64,000 bases of DNA from Patagioenas fasciata (taxonomy: Eukaryota > Chordata > Aves > Columbiformes > Columbidae): the NCBI RefSeq assembly GCF_037038585.1, contig NC_092521.1, positions 74,316,898-74,380,897 on the forward strand, in the 5' to 3' direction. Each line of letters starts with the position of its first letter. Positions within the stretch are counted from its first letter, which is position 1. The position numbers and the translations under genes are program-made. The notes beneath the pieces are model-generated. The model was not told the origin of the DNA and ran no database searches. It saw only the letters and a program-made list of their open reading frames with translations. Shown here piece after piece: positions 50,007 through 62,600 of the stretch.

Positions 50007-50198
50007 CAGGGGTGTCAAACTCATTTTCACTGGGGGCCACATCAACCTCTCCATTGCCTTCAAAGTGCCAAATGTAATTTCAAGACTGCATAAATGTATC
50101 TACTCCTACATTTATACAGCCCTAAAATTACATTCATCCATTTGAAAGCAACAGCGAGGCTGATGTGGCCCCCAGTGAAAATGTGTTTGACACCCCTG
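50007..50198. mobile_element. Palindromic hAT-type MITE
   Basis: 192 bp bounded by terminal inverted repeats of 38 bp that match at 37 positions and begin CAGGGGTGTCAAAC, the style of hAT superfamily ends. The eight bases on each side (TTCCCATG and CTCTAATG) agree at five positions, compatible with a decayed 8-bp target duplication. The internal part has no coding capacity, and its centre can fold back on itself. It lies in IKZF1 intron 3. Confidence 0.85.
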
Positions 50199-52320
50199 CT
50201 CTAATGCATTAGTAAAGATGGACAGGTTAAAGACAGATTTAAGTAATTCCCCTGAAACCTACTTGCATCCTTGAAGCTAGGTGCTTTTCATGTATCTTTT
50301 TGATTTTGTGTTTCAGCAGGAAACCATCTGTAACCAAGCCACGGGGCTGATCTAATTCATATTTATTGTCTTTGTTGTGCAACTTGCTGGTACACCTCAT
50401 ACTGGATTCAAGTTGTTTTTTCAATGGACTGTTAACTACCTGGCTGCGTGATGTTCGTCATCTGAATTACCAGAAAAACAAAGTTTGAAAGGCAAGAGAA
50501 AGGGCATTATCAAGAAAAACCATGCTAAACTTATTTCTTAAGTTCCACATGTATGTGTAACCCATGTTTCCTCTATACAAAGGGCATATTTTACTGTCTG
50601 CATGATGGACAAGCTAAGGGAACTGCTGCAGGCTTGCCAGTAACAGACTTTACTGATACTTTTCTGTTTTGAGAAGTAAGATGGGAAGATTTTCCAACTG
50701 GAGGGAAGGGTTTGCTGACAAATGACAGCGAGAATAGAACTTCTCATCCTCAATGCCTTGGTCTCTTCTGCTTCCATCAGATTTTTTTAATATGGGCATT
50801 AAATGATGAAGAAGTAGCAAAAGGGCATTTAGCAAGAATATTTTAAAAAGCAAAGTAACCTCAAGTAACAATACACAATAGTGAGGTAAAACCTCTATAA
50901 TATATTGAAACATTCCTGTCTCACACAAGAACATCTGTGCAGATACATGTGTTAATGTGCCAAGTCTGACACCTGTGAAGCTGTGTTCTCCAGAAAGGTT
51001 ATAGGCACAAACATTGTGGCTTATACCTTTACCCACACAGCAACACTTACCCAAGGGAAGCAGAGCCTCAGACTTACAATAATCTAACATTTACAAGGCA
51101 TCCTTCTTCTCTAATCCTTCTACAAAGTGTGCTTTGGTGAAATTCATGGGTGTTGACCTGTTCTCAATTGAAGCAACAGAATTCTAGCTAATGGCAGCCT
51201 AGGAGAATGTGCAAAAGAGTGTGAACCTGCAAAGGTTAGTGTTTTGGAGAAGAGGAGCAACTATGTTGAGATTTAACAGGGTTACCAAAGAATTACCAAG
51301 GGAGATTTAACAAGGTTACCAAGATGGGAGAGACAGGCAGGTTCTTGCATGAAGCCATTCTGTCATGGCTGGAAGTTGTCCTTACCCTGCTGCAAACTCA
51401 GGGGTTACTGTGAGGATCCCTAGGCAAAGTAAAGGGCTTAGCAAATGCAGAAATATGAATGCAGCACAGCTACACACTTAAGGTGATCAGTTACACACAA
51501 ATGATATGAACTATAGCTAGAAGGGGAATTTTAAGCTAACTTGACCAAAAAGAAAACTTTGTGAAATCTAAACATGTACAGAGGGTATTGAACAGACCTG
51601 TACCAGCTGAAAATTGCAGTTGTTAGGCTGCAGAAGAAAGCTATCCCTTGGGAGCAATGAAGTGTGGTGGGAAGGGGATGACATAGCTCCTAGGCTCTCT
51701 GTAAAGCCAGTGTGGTGTGTGAGGGTGCAGAAGGACAGGCAGGGACAAGAACTGTTCTGTGTATTGCTTCAGAGCACCTAAATTTGCCTTGCCCTGAATG
51801 CAAAGTTAACCCTTGTAAACCTTCCCCTTTTCATGCTCCAGCTCAGTGAGCTGCTCACACATCTTTAAATTTGTCCCTGGCATGGCAAAGAACAACCCTG
51901 GTTCAGGATCAGGCTCTCACAAGTCCACCCGTGTGGACATTTAATGTGCCATGCGTTCACTGTCAGCGACATGGACACAGGGACTTTAACCAGGGACGTT
52001 TTAGCTACTGTGATGATGTCTGGAGAGCTATTTTGCACAAATGACCATAGCTCCCCAGCTGTCAAAGGGTCAGTAGATCTAAAATTAGACCAAGCAGCTG
52101 TGTTTAGGTCTGGGGAGGTGCCTATGGGTGCTGTGCCAAACCTGTGCACTGTCAGCCTGCTCTTTCAAGAAGAGGTCGGAGCATGAAATTAAGAGGAACC
52201 CAGGAACTCAGTCGTTTCAGCACTGGAGAGGAAATATTTTATGACAATTTTATCATCCTGCCTACTCAGAAAACAAATTGGCAAGCAAGGTCCTCTGCTT
52301 CTCCCTCACTGGATAGGGAA
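50199..52320 (-). other. IKZF1: IKZF1 intron 3, middle part
   Basis: No recognised gene, exon or repeat. Confidence 0.6.
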
Positions 52321-52431
52321 AAAAAAAACAAACTCAAACCAAAACCAACCAACTAAATAAATAAACAACAAACAAACAAACCCACCAACCCAAAACTGAA
52401 AACCAAAAAAACAACAAACAAAAAAACCCCC
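52321..52431. repeat. A/C-rich low-complexity tract (AAAC-like)
   Basis: 111 bases with a single G. It is made of AAAC, CAAC and CCAA units and is similar in composition and strand bias to the tract at 32346-32463. Confidence 0.8.
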
Positions 52432-55400
52432 AGGGATACTGAGAGTTTATTTTAGACTAAAGTATAATAAATCAAATGTCATCATCATTTCATGAGTGAT
52501 AAAGTAGATGGTCTCTCTCAGGACTTTGCAACAAAGGTAACCCTGGTGTAACCTATTCTAGATCTGTTAATCCTCAGTGGTCAGTTATTTTTTCTAGAAG
52601 TATCCATCCAAGGCTATCAATGTTTTTTCTTTTTGGGTTGTAGAAATATTGCCAGAAGGTTTTGCAATGTAAACTGCTATTTACCTGATTACAGTGTCCT
52701 CAACAGTCAAGTGAAAGGACATCCTAATCTACATCTTCTGGAAAAGAGGCATAAATTGTTCTACACAAATCCTAAAGAAATTGTCTGAATGTGAACATAC
52801 CAGATAGCTTGTGACAAGAAAATTGCCAGGACAAATTTAGTTCTTTCTCACTGTGTATTGCAGCCAATGCTTTGCTACAGGGACCTGGATCCCCCTCAGG
52901 CAATCAGTCCTCAGTACTGAAATGGCAAGAAACCCCAAATGATGCTGGGACGCTCTCAAACACTCAGAGATCTGGATCATTCTGGAAGTTTGCAACCTCA
53001 GTTCAGCCCACATTTTAAAAATACTACTTGTCTTTCCTCATTTCCTTGGCCATTTTTCATGCCTGTTGTTTCCTTGCTTTTACCTCAGAAAAAACAAGCC
53101 CTTCTTTCTTTCCCAGAACAAAATCCAAGCTTAGTCATTATTAGTGCTATAAGTCATCCCTGAGGTTGATTCCTCTTCTTTGAGGCATCCAACAATTGCA
53201 AAGTTGTATACTTTTTCTTTGGGTCCTTGAACATAATACTAAGAAAAAACTCTAGATTCCACTAGCTTTCTGCAACAGTTTACTCAAAAAGGAGAGATTA
53301 TTTAAAAAACGCACAGTTTCTCAGAAAGATGTGCTGAAAAACAGGACAGAAGTTCAGGCTAAAGAATTATCCGTATGTAAAAGACATTACCTCAGAAACA
53401 GCATCTTAGCTGAACTTCCTAGCTCTGCTCTGCAAACACATCTCAGCTGTGATTTAAAACTACTGAATTTAGGAGTCCCTATTCCTGTCCTGAAGGCTGT
53501 CTTCAAAATCAGAAAGGAACTATGCTGCAGAAGGGAACTCCAAGCTGAGGTTTAGCTGAGTTCTTGGAGCAAGTATTATGCACTCAGAGGAGAAAAGCCA
53601 CTATAGCAATCCACTCTGGCACAGCTTCCTCACACTCTGAGCAAATCCTCAGCAGTGCTTAAGTCTGGTGAATGTAAAAGGGCATTTTAAAATTATTTTA
53701 CCACTCTCTTGAACAAGTAATCCAACATTTGAAACTCACTGGAAACACAGTCAAGATCACTATCTTCAAACAGTCACAATCACCATGCTGAGTATCACTA
53801 TCTTTCATCAAAATGCAACGGTTTTCTTAATGCGGATAGATCAACAAAACATCCAAGCCAATATTGCTGGCAGAACTCCAGGGGAAAAAGGCTTTCAAAA
53901 TAATAGTTGTTGAATTAAATGGTCTCCAACAGCACCATTCTAGACTAAATCATAATTAGTAGCCCCAAAACAAGTATTATGAACAGGAGAAACCTGCATA
54001 ACACAGACCACAGAAATTCTTCCAGCAAGGTCTTCGTTTCTGGGTGAGGTATAGAAGAGAATATCTAAGATGGTTTAACCAGCATTCAAATACTGCTCGA
54101 ATTTCTTTAAACTCTTCCACTCATTTTAATATGCTTACCAATTTTTTAACATTTTTCCATCAAGAAAAGATTTTTACAAAAACAACTAATGTTTTGGGTT
54201 TCTCCAACTTCAGACACTAATGAAAATAGATTATGAGAAAACAGGTTAGCTTGGAAAACATTGGTCACAGAGAAATGAGACTGCTATCTCAAGCTCCATA
54301 TCTGAATTCTGGGTGTCCAGTTACCTCTGAAAATCAGGACCACCCTCTGCTTAGCATACACATTCGCCCAGGCATTTACTAGCTCCTTACAAACTCTGTT
54401 TGTCATAGTCTGTAAGTTGATCAGTGGAGAAGTAGTTAACAAAAAGGATGTGTATTGGCATATTCTGAATTCAAAGCTCAGAGTTTGTTCAGGCATTGCT
54501 TGCCAGTCCACAGGAGAGAGAGACTATCAAACCCTTGATCCGTTGCAGCATCCCATGGGCTGCAAGCAACTGTGTGGCAGTGGAGGTCAACTTTGAAGTA
54601 TTTAAATTATTTCGGAGCTTAAATCTCCTTCACTTTCAGTGGTATTCAGATTTTTAAGACAACCTGAGATTCTCATGGTGGGTGGAGAAACAGAAAACCC
54701 ACACTGAGAATGCTGTTGAACTTGGGTCCAATCGCAGCCATAGCTGAGAAACATCACAGCTTCCCCCTTGTCCAGCTTAACAGGAAACCTCTATCTACTG
54801 TTCCTCTAACTCCTTCCACAAACACACTGAGCAGTCTGGACATATTACCCATTTCCTCCCAATCCAGAGTTGTTTATCTCCCTAGCATCTGTCATGGTCT
54901 AGAAGTTTGGAGCAAGTCCTACACCAGTTGTTATAATGTAAATCTAAATCAACCAAGCTGAAAGGTTTCTAGGAGAACCCAGACAAAAACAAACAAACGA
55001 GAGAGGAAGGGAAGCGCACCTCTAATTAATAGGTGCCCTACAAAGTAGTTAGAGCAAAGTCCATGGGAGTGAGTCTTCCAGCTGCCTCATATCTTAAGAA
55101 AGATACAGCAACTCCTCATTTTCATCCACGACATCTTCCAAAGGTTTACTTCATACACAGACATGGGCACTAAGAATAATTTTTCCTTTGAGGTTTTTGT
55201 TTGTTTGTTTGAAAGGACAATGCTATGAGATGTGCACCATAGAGACCTGGAGGTCTGTTCAGCTTTCATATCTCTAGAGGCAAATTCAGAAACATGTCAG
55301 GGCTATATCTTCTTTGCAGCAGAAGTATTGTGGGAGACCCTTAGACTGCCATCTCTCCTTTGCATTCAAGGACACAGTGATGATTCAATTTGGGATTATC

Positions 55401-55806
55401 TTAAACTATGTGGCAAGCCATTATCTCAAGTTCCTGAGCTGGAAACCTTGGGACCTGTCATTTATCCTCCTTATTTACAAATCTCTCCCTTCTTTCCCTC
55501 AGCTCCTACTCCTGCCTCTCCACCATGACCTGCTTCTGTGCAGTGCCAGAGGTGAAACCAAAGAGCTGTAGTTTTGACACTGCAGTTTGTGTGTCATACT
55601 GTAACTGGGTTTCCACATCCTCCTCACTCTGTTGTAAAGGCACTTGAAGAGGAAGAAGGGCAAATAATGAAATATAGGAAAGCAGGAAAAGAGGAAGCAG
55701 CCAAAAGACAGCAGCCCAACCGAAATGCTAAGAATTATGGAGAAGTGACAGAAAGGGAAGCACAGACCAGGAATTATACTTCGTGGCTTAGCACAAAAAA
55801 AAAAAA

Positions 55807-55852
55807 TATATATATATATACACACATACATACATATATATATATATATACA
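55807..55852. repeat. (TA)n / (CATA)n microsatellite
   Basis: TATATATATATA, then CACACATACATACA, then a second TATATATATATATA run. Confidence 0.9.
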
Positions 55853-56014
55853 TAGCTTTAGCCTTTTCTGCCTCTGCAAAAATCTTCTAGATTACTATTT
55901 CACTCTGACTTTCACCCACTTGATGTGTGTTTTCCTTTCACACTTCTTTAAGACAGTTACCAAACTATGGTGCTCTGTGTGCAGTCAGACTGCACCAAAC
56001 CTGAACCAGCTGCG

Positions 56015-56027
56015 CCCCCCCCCCCCC
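56015..56027. repeat. Poly(C) homopolymer, 13 bases
   Basis: Thirteen consecutive C (G on the IKZF1 sense strand). Confidence 0.95.
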
Positions 56028-57894
56028 ACTTCTCTTCGGAACAATCAAGAGGAGGGACTCCTAAAATCGCTCTCAGAAAGAAAAGAAGGAAATTGAACAT
56101 TAAGAAAAGGCCTCAAAATGCCTCTCCTCAGGGCAAGAAATCTTGATTAGGCAATAGCTTTATGTGCTGAAGGCAGCCAGGAAGGACAGAGTGATGGAAG
56201 GGTATAGAAGGAAATTGGCTAAGGCAGAGTAGGGATTGCCTAACTGGGCAAACCTGCTCGTCTGACAGCGGATGGAGCAGACAACTTAGGAAGTCCTTCC
56301 ACAGAGATCACGCACCATTCTGTCCCGCTCGTTCAGAATGAAACTTGGCCAGAGCAGCAGAAAGTGTTTGTAATTCACATGAAGAATTTTCTCTTCTCCA
56401 TTTGCAGGTAAAAGAGACACAAAGCAGAACATGAACCTCTTTAAGAACAGAGTAGGACCCAGCTTTTTATACTCTCCCATTTCTCAAGGACTTTTCATCA
56501 AGAATTTGTCTGATAAAAGGCTGAGTAGAAAGTAAAAACTTGAGAAATGACTCTCTATAAATATCACAATGCTAATAGTCTTTATCTAACTGAATTTTGT
56601 AGCTTCTCAGGAAGATAGTGGTGAAATCCCACATGTAAATGAAGACAGGAGTGTTACACAAAGGTGTACTGTGGTATAATTATTTGTTCATCACTGCAGG
56701 AAAGCTACCCTGTTAGAAGAGCTTCTTCAAACCCATTTGTGGTTATTCCTCCACAAAGAAGGCTGTCAGGAGGTGATAAGAAATGGGTATTACTGAGGCT
56801 TCACTTTCTTTGAAACACTCTGGCACAGAGAATATCAACAGGGTCAGTTATTTTTCCTAGCATTTATCTGTGAATTGGGAAATATCTTCAAGGCCACTCG
56901 ATCAGTGTTTAGTTCTTCAGCTAAAGTTAATGTATTTTGTAATGTGTCAGACAGAGGAGAGATGACTTTACCTGCCTAGGAAGGAATTTGCAGCTCCATC
57001 TTGCAAAGAGCAACAGTCCCTGAGATGTTGGGACTGGTGGAGATCTGCACTGCATGTCCCATCCTGCAGCTCTGGCTGCTATTCCACTTCCCTACAGATG
57101 AAGCACCAGCACCTCTATTTCACAGTGGCATAGTTTATACACTGCATTATTTTTCTAGGGGTGGCAAGGTGACCAAGCTGTGTAATACCCACGTACGTGT
57201 ATGTGAGAGGGACTATGACTTGTGAAGGTTTTGCCTAGCTTATCATGTCCTCCCTACTACAGAGAAGGGCTGGTGCATACTTAGGGTTTGAGGATCTTGA
57301 CCTTCTTTCTTCTGGCTTTGCTAGTTCTGGTCTGGTTTTAACTTCAGTGAAGCCCCTCTTTATTTAGTTCAGCATTTGCAAATACAAAAACCAGTCATGC
57401 AGCTGTTCAAGAAACAATGCTATGTCAAGTCAAATGAGTATGGTAAGAGAGAACTTAGCTATGGGTGTTGTCCACAGCAAATGGACACAGTTTTTGTATT
57501 TGATTTTGGGTGAGAAATACAAAGCAAAAGAGGCAGAAAGATGGTAATTTTCCTGTCAAGCCTGTCATAATGTTACTTACTGTTAAACCAGGACAGAGCT
57601 AAGCATTGGTCTCTACTGCAGTCCTAGCCATAAGGAAAGGAACGAGGAGTTTGCTTGGTAAGGAGCGATACCACAAGGGGATTTTTCCGCTGATGTAAAC
57701 TTGGAAAAAAGAGAACACTCAATAGTAACAGAAATAGGCAAAACTTAGTCCAGAACTATTCTCAGTTTCTCATGATTAAAAATAGTAATTATCTTTCAAT
57801 TATTGGCTTCCTCACAAGCAGTAGTTTTCTGCTTCAGCGTATAGAGAATTTGATAACAAACAAAACTTTATGGCCTCAAAGAAGGACAGGTCAC

Positions 57895-58008
57895 TGAATG
57901 CAGACTGAGGAAATCAAGGTTTAATTCCTAGCTTTGCCACAAGCTTCCTGTGTGGGCATGGGAAAGACACTTAATTCATCATGTGCCCATACTTCCCTAT
58001 CTCCAATT
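57895..58008 (+). repeat. Probable MIR (CORE-SINE) remnant
   Basis: The wording 'GGTTTAATTCCTAGCTTTGCCAC' (split here by my reading), 'TGTGTGGGCATGGGAAAGACAC' and 'TTAATTCATCATGTGCCC' follows the order of the MIR core ('TTCGAATCCCAGCTCTGCCAC', 'GGGCAAGTCACTTAA', 'CTGTGCC'). Diverged and inactive; followed by a 20-odd base poly(T) near 58052. Confidence 0.55.
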
Positions 58009-59548
58009 TTTTTCTATTATTTTCAATTCTTTTTTAAGGGGTGGGTACAAGACTTTTTTTTTTTTTTTTTTTTTTAATGGGGAAACTCAAAAGCAATGTT
58101 GCTGTCTAGAGTGATTCCTGCATCTTGGCACCTGCCTCTCAAGTGTCCTAACACGTGAGGTAGAAATCTGGCCATACACTGGTCATTCTCCTGGCATGTA
58201 TCCCACAGAAGGTGACAAGGAACTGCCGGGTAGACAGCAGTTGTAGCTCAAGAGGCTGCATCACTTAGGTATTTGTGAAAATACTACCCATAATCTGTGA
58301 TGTGTACTACAGAATTATACAAAGGTAGAATTATTGTCCAGCTTAATAAACCTCAGTTGCATCTGTAAAATATTGGATAACAAGTGCTTGGAGTGCTCAG
58401 CCAGCTCTCCTTTATCTGAGATTTCTTAAGGTCAAAAAGTAGTTTTTTTCCTTCATCAAACTAATGATAAAGAAATAGGAAAGGAATAATATTTTTTCCT
58501 CAGCTGACCTTTTCCCATGCTACCACTTTGTTCCAAGAGAGCTGTAAAAATCCCAAAGACAACTACCACAAGGGAAAAAAAAAAGCAAAAAAAAAAGCGC
58601 ATAAGCTGTTTAAAATATCCAAACCGGGTTTTAATTTCCCGCCACACTGCAGCCAGCATGGCAGAAGTTATCAGTGGTCTGAGAAAGGAAATGAGAGGGG
58701 TTCAGCCTGTACCTTTTTTGTAGGAAATGACTAAATACTGAAAACTGTGTCATCGCCATCAGCTTTGTAGTGCTTCTCGTACATGTTTGGTTATGAGGTG
58801 TAAAATCTCACTTCAACAACAAATTGCTAGAGTATATATATAATTTTGTAATGCAAAAGATTTTCAGAAACATCTCAGCAAAAAGAAAAACCTGGACAAG
58901 AGTATGGGTTTGACGTCTTGAAATCTGGACTTATATCCCAACTTTATCCTCAGCTGCCCACCCTCCAGGACCAGCCTCACTCACTGCTCTGTCATGGTGG
59001 CACCAGGCTGTAATTTCACTCATTGCATTGGCATGACCTGGGACTTCTGCCTGTACAAATCAAGCATGCAGCTGGAAAACAGCCCTTCCCTTTTTACAAA
59101 ATTCCAAGTGATACAGTGAATTGCTCCTCTGTGCTAAGATCTAGACAAATTAGAAGTTACAAAATAAATTATTTCTTCATTGTCAAAATGATCTAATAAT
59201 TTACTGCCAATATTTATTTTGTTGCCTCATGTACCTTCACCAAATCCTTCATTTATTTATGTTTACCTGGTTTATATTTTTCAATCCCACTTTTCAAGCT
59301 AAAGAGACACATTGTTTAAAAGAAAGCTGAGTACTTTGAACCAAACCAATCCCACTGCCCTCTAGAAGAACACACAAGACTATTTTGCTGCAGCTATTAA
59401 AAAAACAAATTTGCTCTCTGGTCTCCCGAATGTTGTTCGTGGTTTAGATTCCACATCACAATCAATTACAGCCTGTTATGCCTTGCCTCACACTTACTCC
59501 AGCTAGGAATTGCAGGGCTTAATTAATCCATCATGTATATATGTCCTT
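58009..59548 (-). other. IKZF1: IKZF1 intron 3, unassigned part
   Basis: A poly(T) run at about 58052-58075 and possible further MIR scraps near 58350-58440. No gene or exon seen. Confidence 0.5.
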
Positions 59549-59622
59549 AATTAGATTGTAAGCTCTTTGGGACATGCTGTCGGTGTTTGTGCAGCGTCTA
59601 GAGCAATGGGGCTCTGTTCCTT
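59549..59622 (+). repeat. Ancient SINE/L2-type 3' tail remnant
   Basis: The words TTAGATTGTAAGCTCTTTGG, GTGTTTGTGCAGCGTCTAG and AGCAATGGGGCTC are characteristic of the conserved 3' end shared by old amniote MIR/L2-mobilised SINEs. No complete element is visible. Confidence 0.6.
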
Positions 59623-62600
59623 TTCCAGGAATCCTGTGCCACAACACAAATTCATAGATAAAACAACAAAGTGTTTGGAGAGAAACTGCAGTAGAAACAC
59701 CCAAAGCTTAATTCAATCCCTTCCCAGTCTTACGTAAACAGCAGGAAATAATATGGACAGAAGACAAACAGTTATCTGTAACAAGAAGGTTTGTGATGTG
59801 AAAACTGGCACCAGGCATTCAGAGAGTGACCAAAACTTGGTCTCCCATTAAGGGCTGATGATCTGTTCAGACTATCAGCATTGGCATTTCCTGCCCTCTC
59901 AGCATTTATGGAATATTTGAAAGTGTCTAGCAGTCAAAGTTTCTGTCAAACTTCCTCTCTGCTCCTAGTCTCGTGTCCTAGACAGTTCAAGTGCCTTTTA
60001 CTTAGAGGAATCCTTTTGTCACTTTTTAAAGCCCAGTTTATGTTCAAAGCACTTTTCAAATATTGCAAAGGAACAGACATTGTGTTGCATTTTTTTATCA
60101 AACACAAAGTATTCTAAGCATAGACACACCTAAATGTGTGTCCTAGTGTGCTATTACACATTAGGAAACCTTCTCTTTTCCCATGAACTACGAAGCTGCA
60201 ACTCCTTGTTGCTACCAAGCCAGGGAGTGCATCAGTACTACTCAATCCAGGGTTCATAATGGACCCAAATTTCATACTAACACTTAGACCGTGTGACTGG
60301 GCTAAGAGTGAGGCTAATGGAAAGAGTGAAAAATATTTCCCATTAAAATGCAAAGCAACTCTACAGAAGTTGCTATTTCTTACTAACTAAGGTAAACTCT
60401 GATGTCTGTGCTGCACTGTGGAGTACAGCATGAGATCAAGAAAGCAAATGAAATCCTACTAACTCCACCACCTAGGAACATACACATCTGAAAATACAGT
60501 TTGGGCTATAGGGTTCTACAGGCTGAAACAGGTCACATTCAGACAAGTTTGTCAGAGGCTGTAGCAAGTGTGCACCAAGTTGCTCTTCAGAAAATTAACC
60601 TTTACCTGGTAAGCTGGTCACCAACCAGAGACAAAACTATGGGACTTACAAATCATGCTTTGTTCATTTGGAGGAGAGCATCTCAAAGAAAGTTGCTTCT
60701 GCTTTGTCTAACGCAAAAAGATGAAATTGTGCTGGCTACATATTTCAGAGTACATAAGACACTCAAATTCAAGTAATCCCAGTATCCTCTGAACTCTTGG
60801 AAACTGTTAGACATAGGATGGTCACTTACATCAGAGCCGAGAGCTCTCCTTGCCACCAGGACAAACGAAGCATGGCTCATCCACAGCACCAAATTCCTTT
60901 ATCTCAAAGGCACCATGAAGTCCCAGTGAAGCTGATGTGAGCCACAGGCTCACGTCTTTGGGGTAACGTGCTTCTCAAGTGTTCGCAGAAGAGAACATTA
61001 AAAGTTTCATTTTCTGTTGTCATCTTTTTTATCGAATGAATGTGCAGCGGCTGTTAGTAGTGCAGGACCATGGCATGCTGTGGCAAACCTTCCCAGCAAG
61101 TCTTGTGAAATGTGTTTCTGCTGATGCAAATGTGCTATTTGCTAGAGCTCCCCATCACTATCTGATGAACTCCCATCCTATGCCTGAATGTGAAAAACAC
61201 AACCTGCAGCCCTGAATGTGTGGATCACTGTGTTCTCAGGAAGTATGCAACTAATATAACTAATATAACTATTTGTGCTCTGTGTCACTGAGGGTAAAAC
61301 AGAGGGGTGAAAAAAAACCCCACCATTGCACAGCAAACACCAGTACTCACACAGGAAAGCCAAGGACTGCATTTTGCTCAACTAGCACTCAGCTGTAGCT
61401 CCCTGAGACATGCATAAAGAGATTCCATTAATATCACTGTCGCTTTCCAGGATTGAAGAGCAGAAGGGTTCATCACTACACCTGTTACAGCGGTTCTTTT
61501 AATTATACTTTTGTATTCATTAGCTCAGTTAGCTACTGAAACATCTCCAAGAAAGTTATCGAGTTAGGTTTAGTGGAAAGTTGTATCTCAAATGAGAGAT
61601 ACAAGATACTATATCTACATTTTCCGTTAGATTATTTCAATATGTCAGCCATCTATCCCTCTGCCATGAGGAACAACAGATGTCCCCTAAAAAATTTCAC
61701 TGTGCAATCCTAAATTTGGTATAGGACTGTAAAAGCATCCTCTAGAAAAAAAAACATTTCATCAGTGTACCTCTCACTCTACATTACAGACCTTGCCTGA
61801 ATAACACTGTAAGAAATAAAGTGAATAAACCATCTGAAAGCAGGAAGGAATAGCACCTATGAACTACAGAGGAGGATCTCAAGAGCTCATGTACACCTTC
61901 ACTGCTGAGCCAGCAGCAGTGGGCAGGAGAGCCTCCCCGAGGCATCTCTTTGAGCAAGGAACAGCAGTGGGAAGGATCAGGAAGGGGTGCATGTCTCTCT
62001 CTCCTTTCCCCAGTTCCCCTTTTCTTCATGAACTCCCTGGTGGCCCTTTTAGCACCATGACCCTGACTGCCTTCACAGATACCTCAGCCTAGCAGATCTA
62101 CACAGACTACAAAAGCCACAATGGGTACAACTGGGTCTTCCTCAGCTGCTCCCCACTTCCCAAATGGAATTTCCACTTAGGTTTCTTATAAGGATACAGA
62201 CAAATTAGCAGGAACTAACCTTTTCCTCTTTTAGGTTTGAAAAGAAATATTTTTATGGTGTGTTTGTTTTGCAGAGAATATGTTTGATAGGTCTTTTCTT
62301 TTCCGCTTAAGAAGAATTAAAAGTTCAGCTTTCAAGATAAATCTTCTTGTACATACATGTTCGTTTTTTTAGTTTTTTACACAGATATGCACACAGAGGA
62401 ATTTAACTTTACAGGCATATAATTGTATGTGTGCTGACAGACATATCTTTGTATGTACATACATCCGTGTGTATTCTCTTTTACACATGTAAAAGAGAAT
62501 AAATGGAATAAATGGCTCCTGTTGGCTGGAAAATACATTGCCATTTCTAACTTCAAGGGGAGTATTAAAGAGAAGAAATGAATTACAAAAAGTTTTAGAC

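Larger units (their letters stand above)
52432..57894 (-). other. IKZF1: IKZF1 intron 3, further part
   Basis: No exon recognised. It contains a (TA)n/(CATA)n microsatellite at 55807-55852 and a 13-base poly(C) run at 56015-56027. Short open frames are unsupported. Confidence 0.6.

Noticed and set aside
49630-50040. 136-codon minus-strand frame ending next to the MITE
   Set aside because: It starts inside the hAT MITE terminal repeat and has no domain. It is not a transposase.
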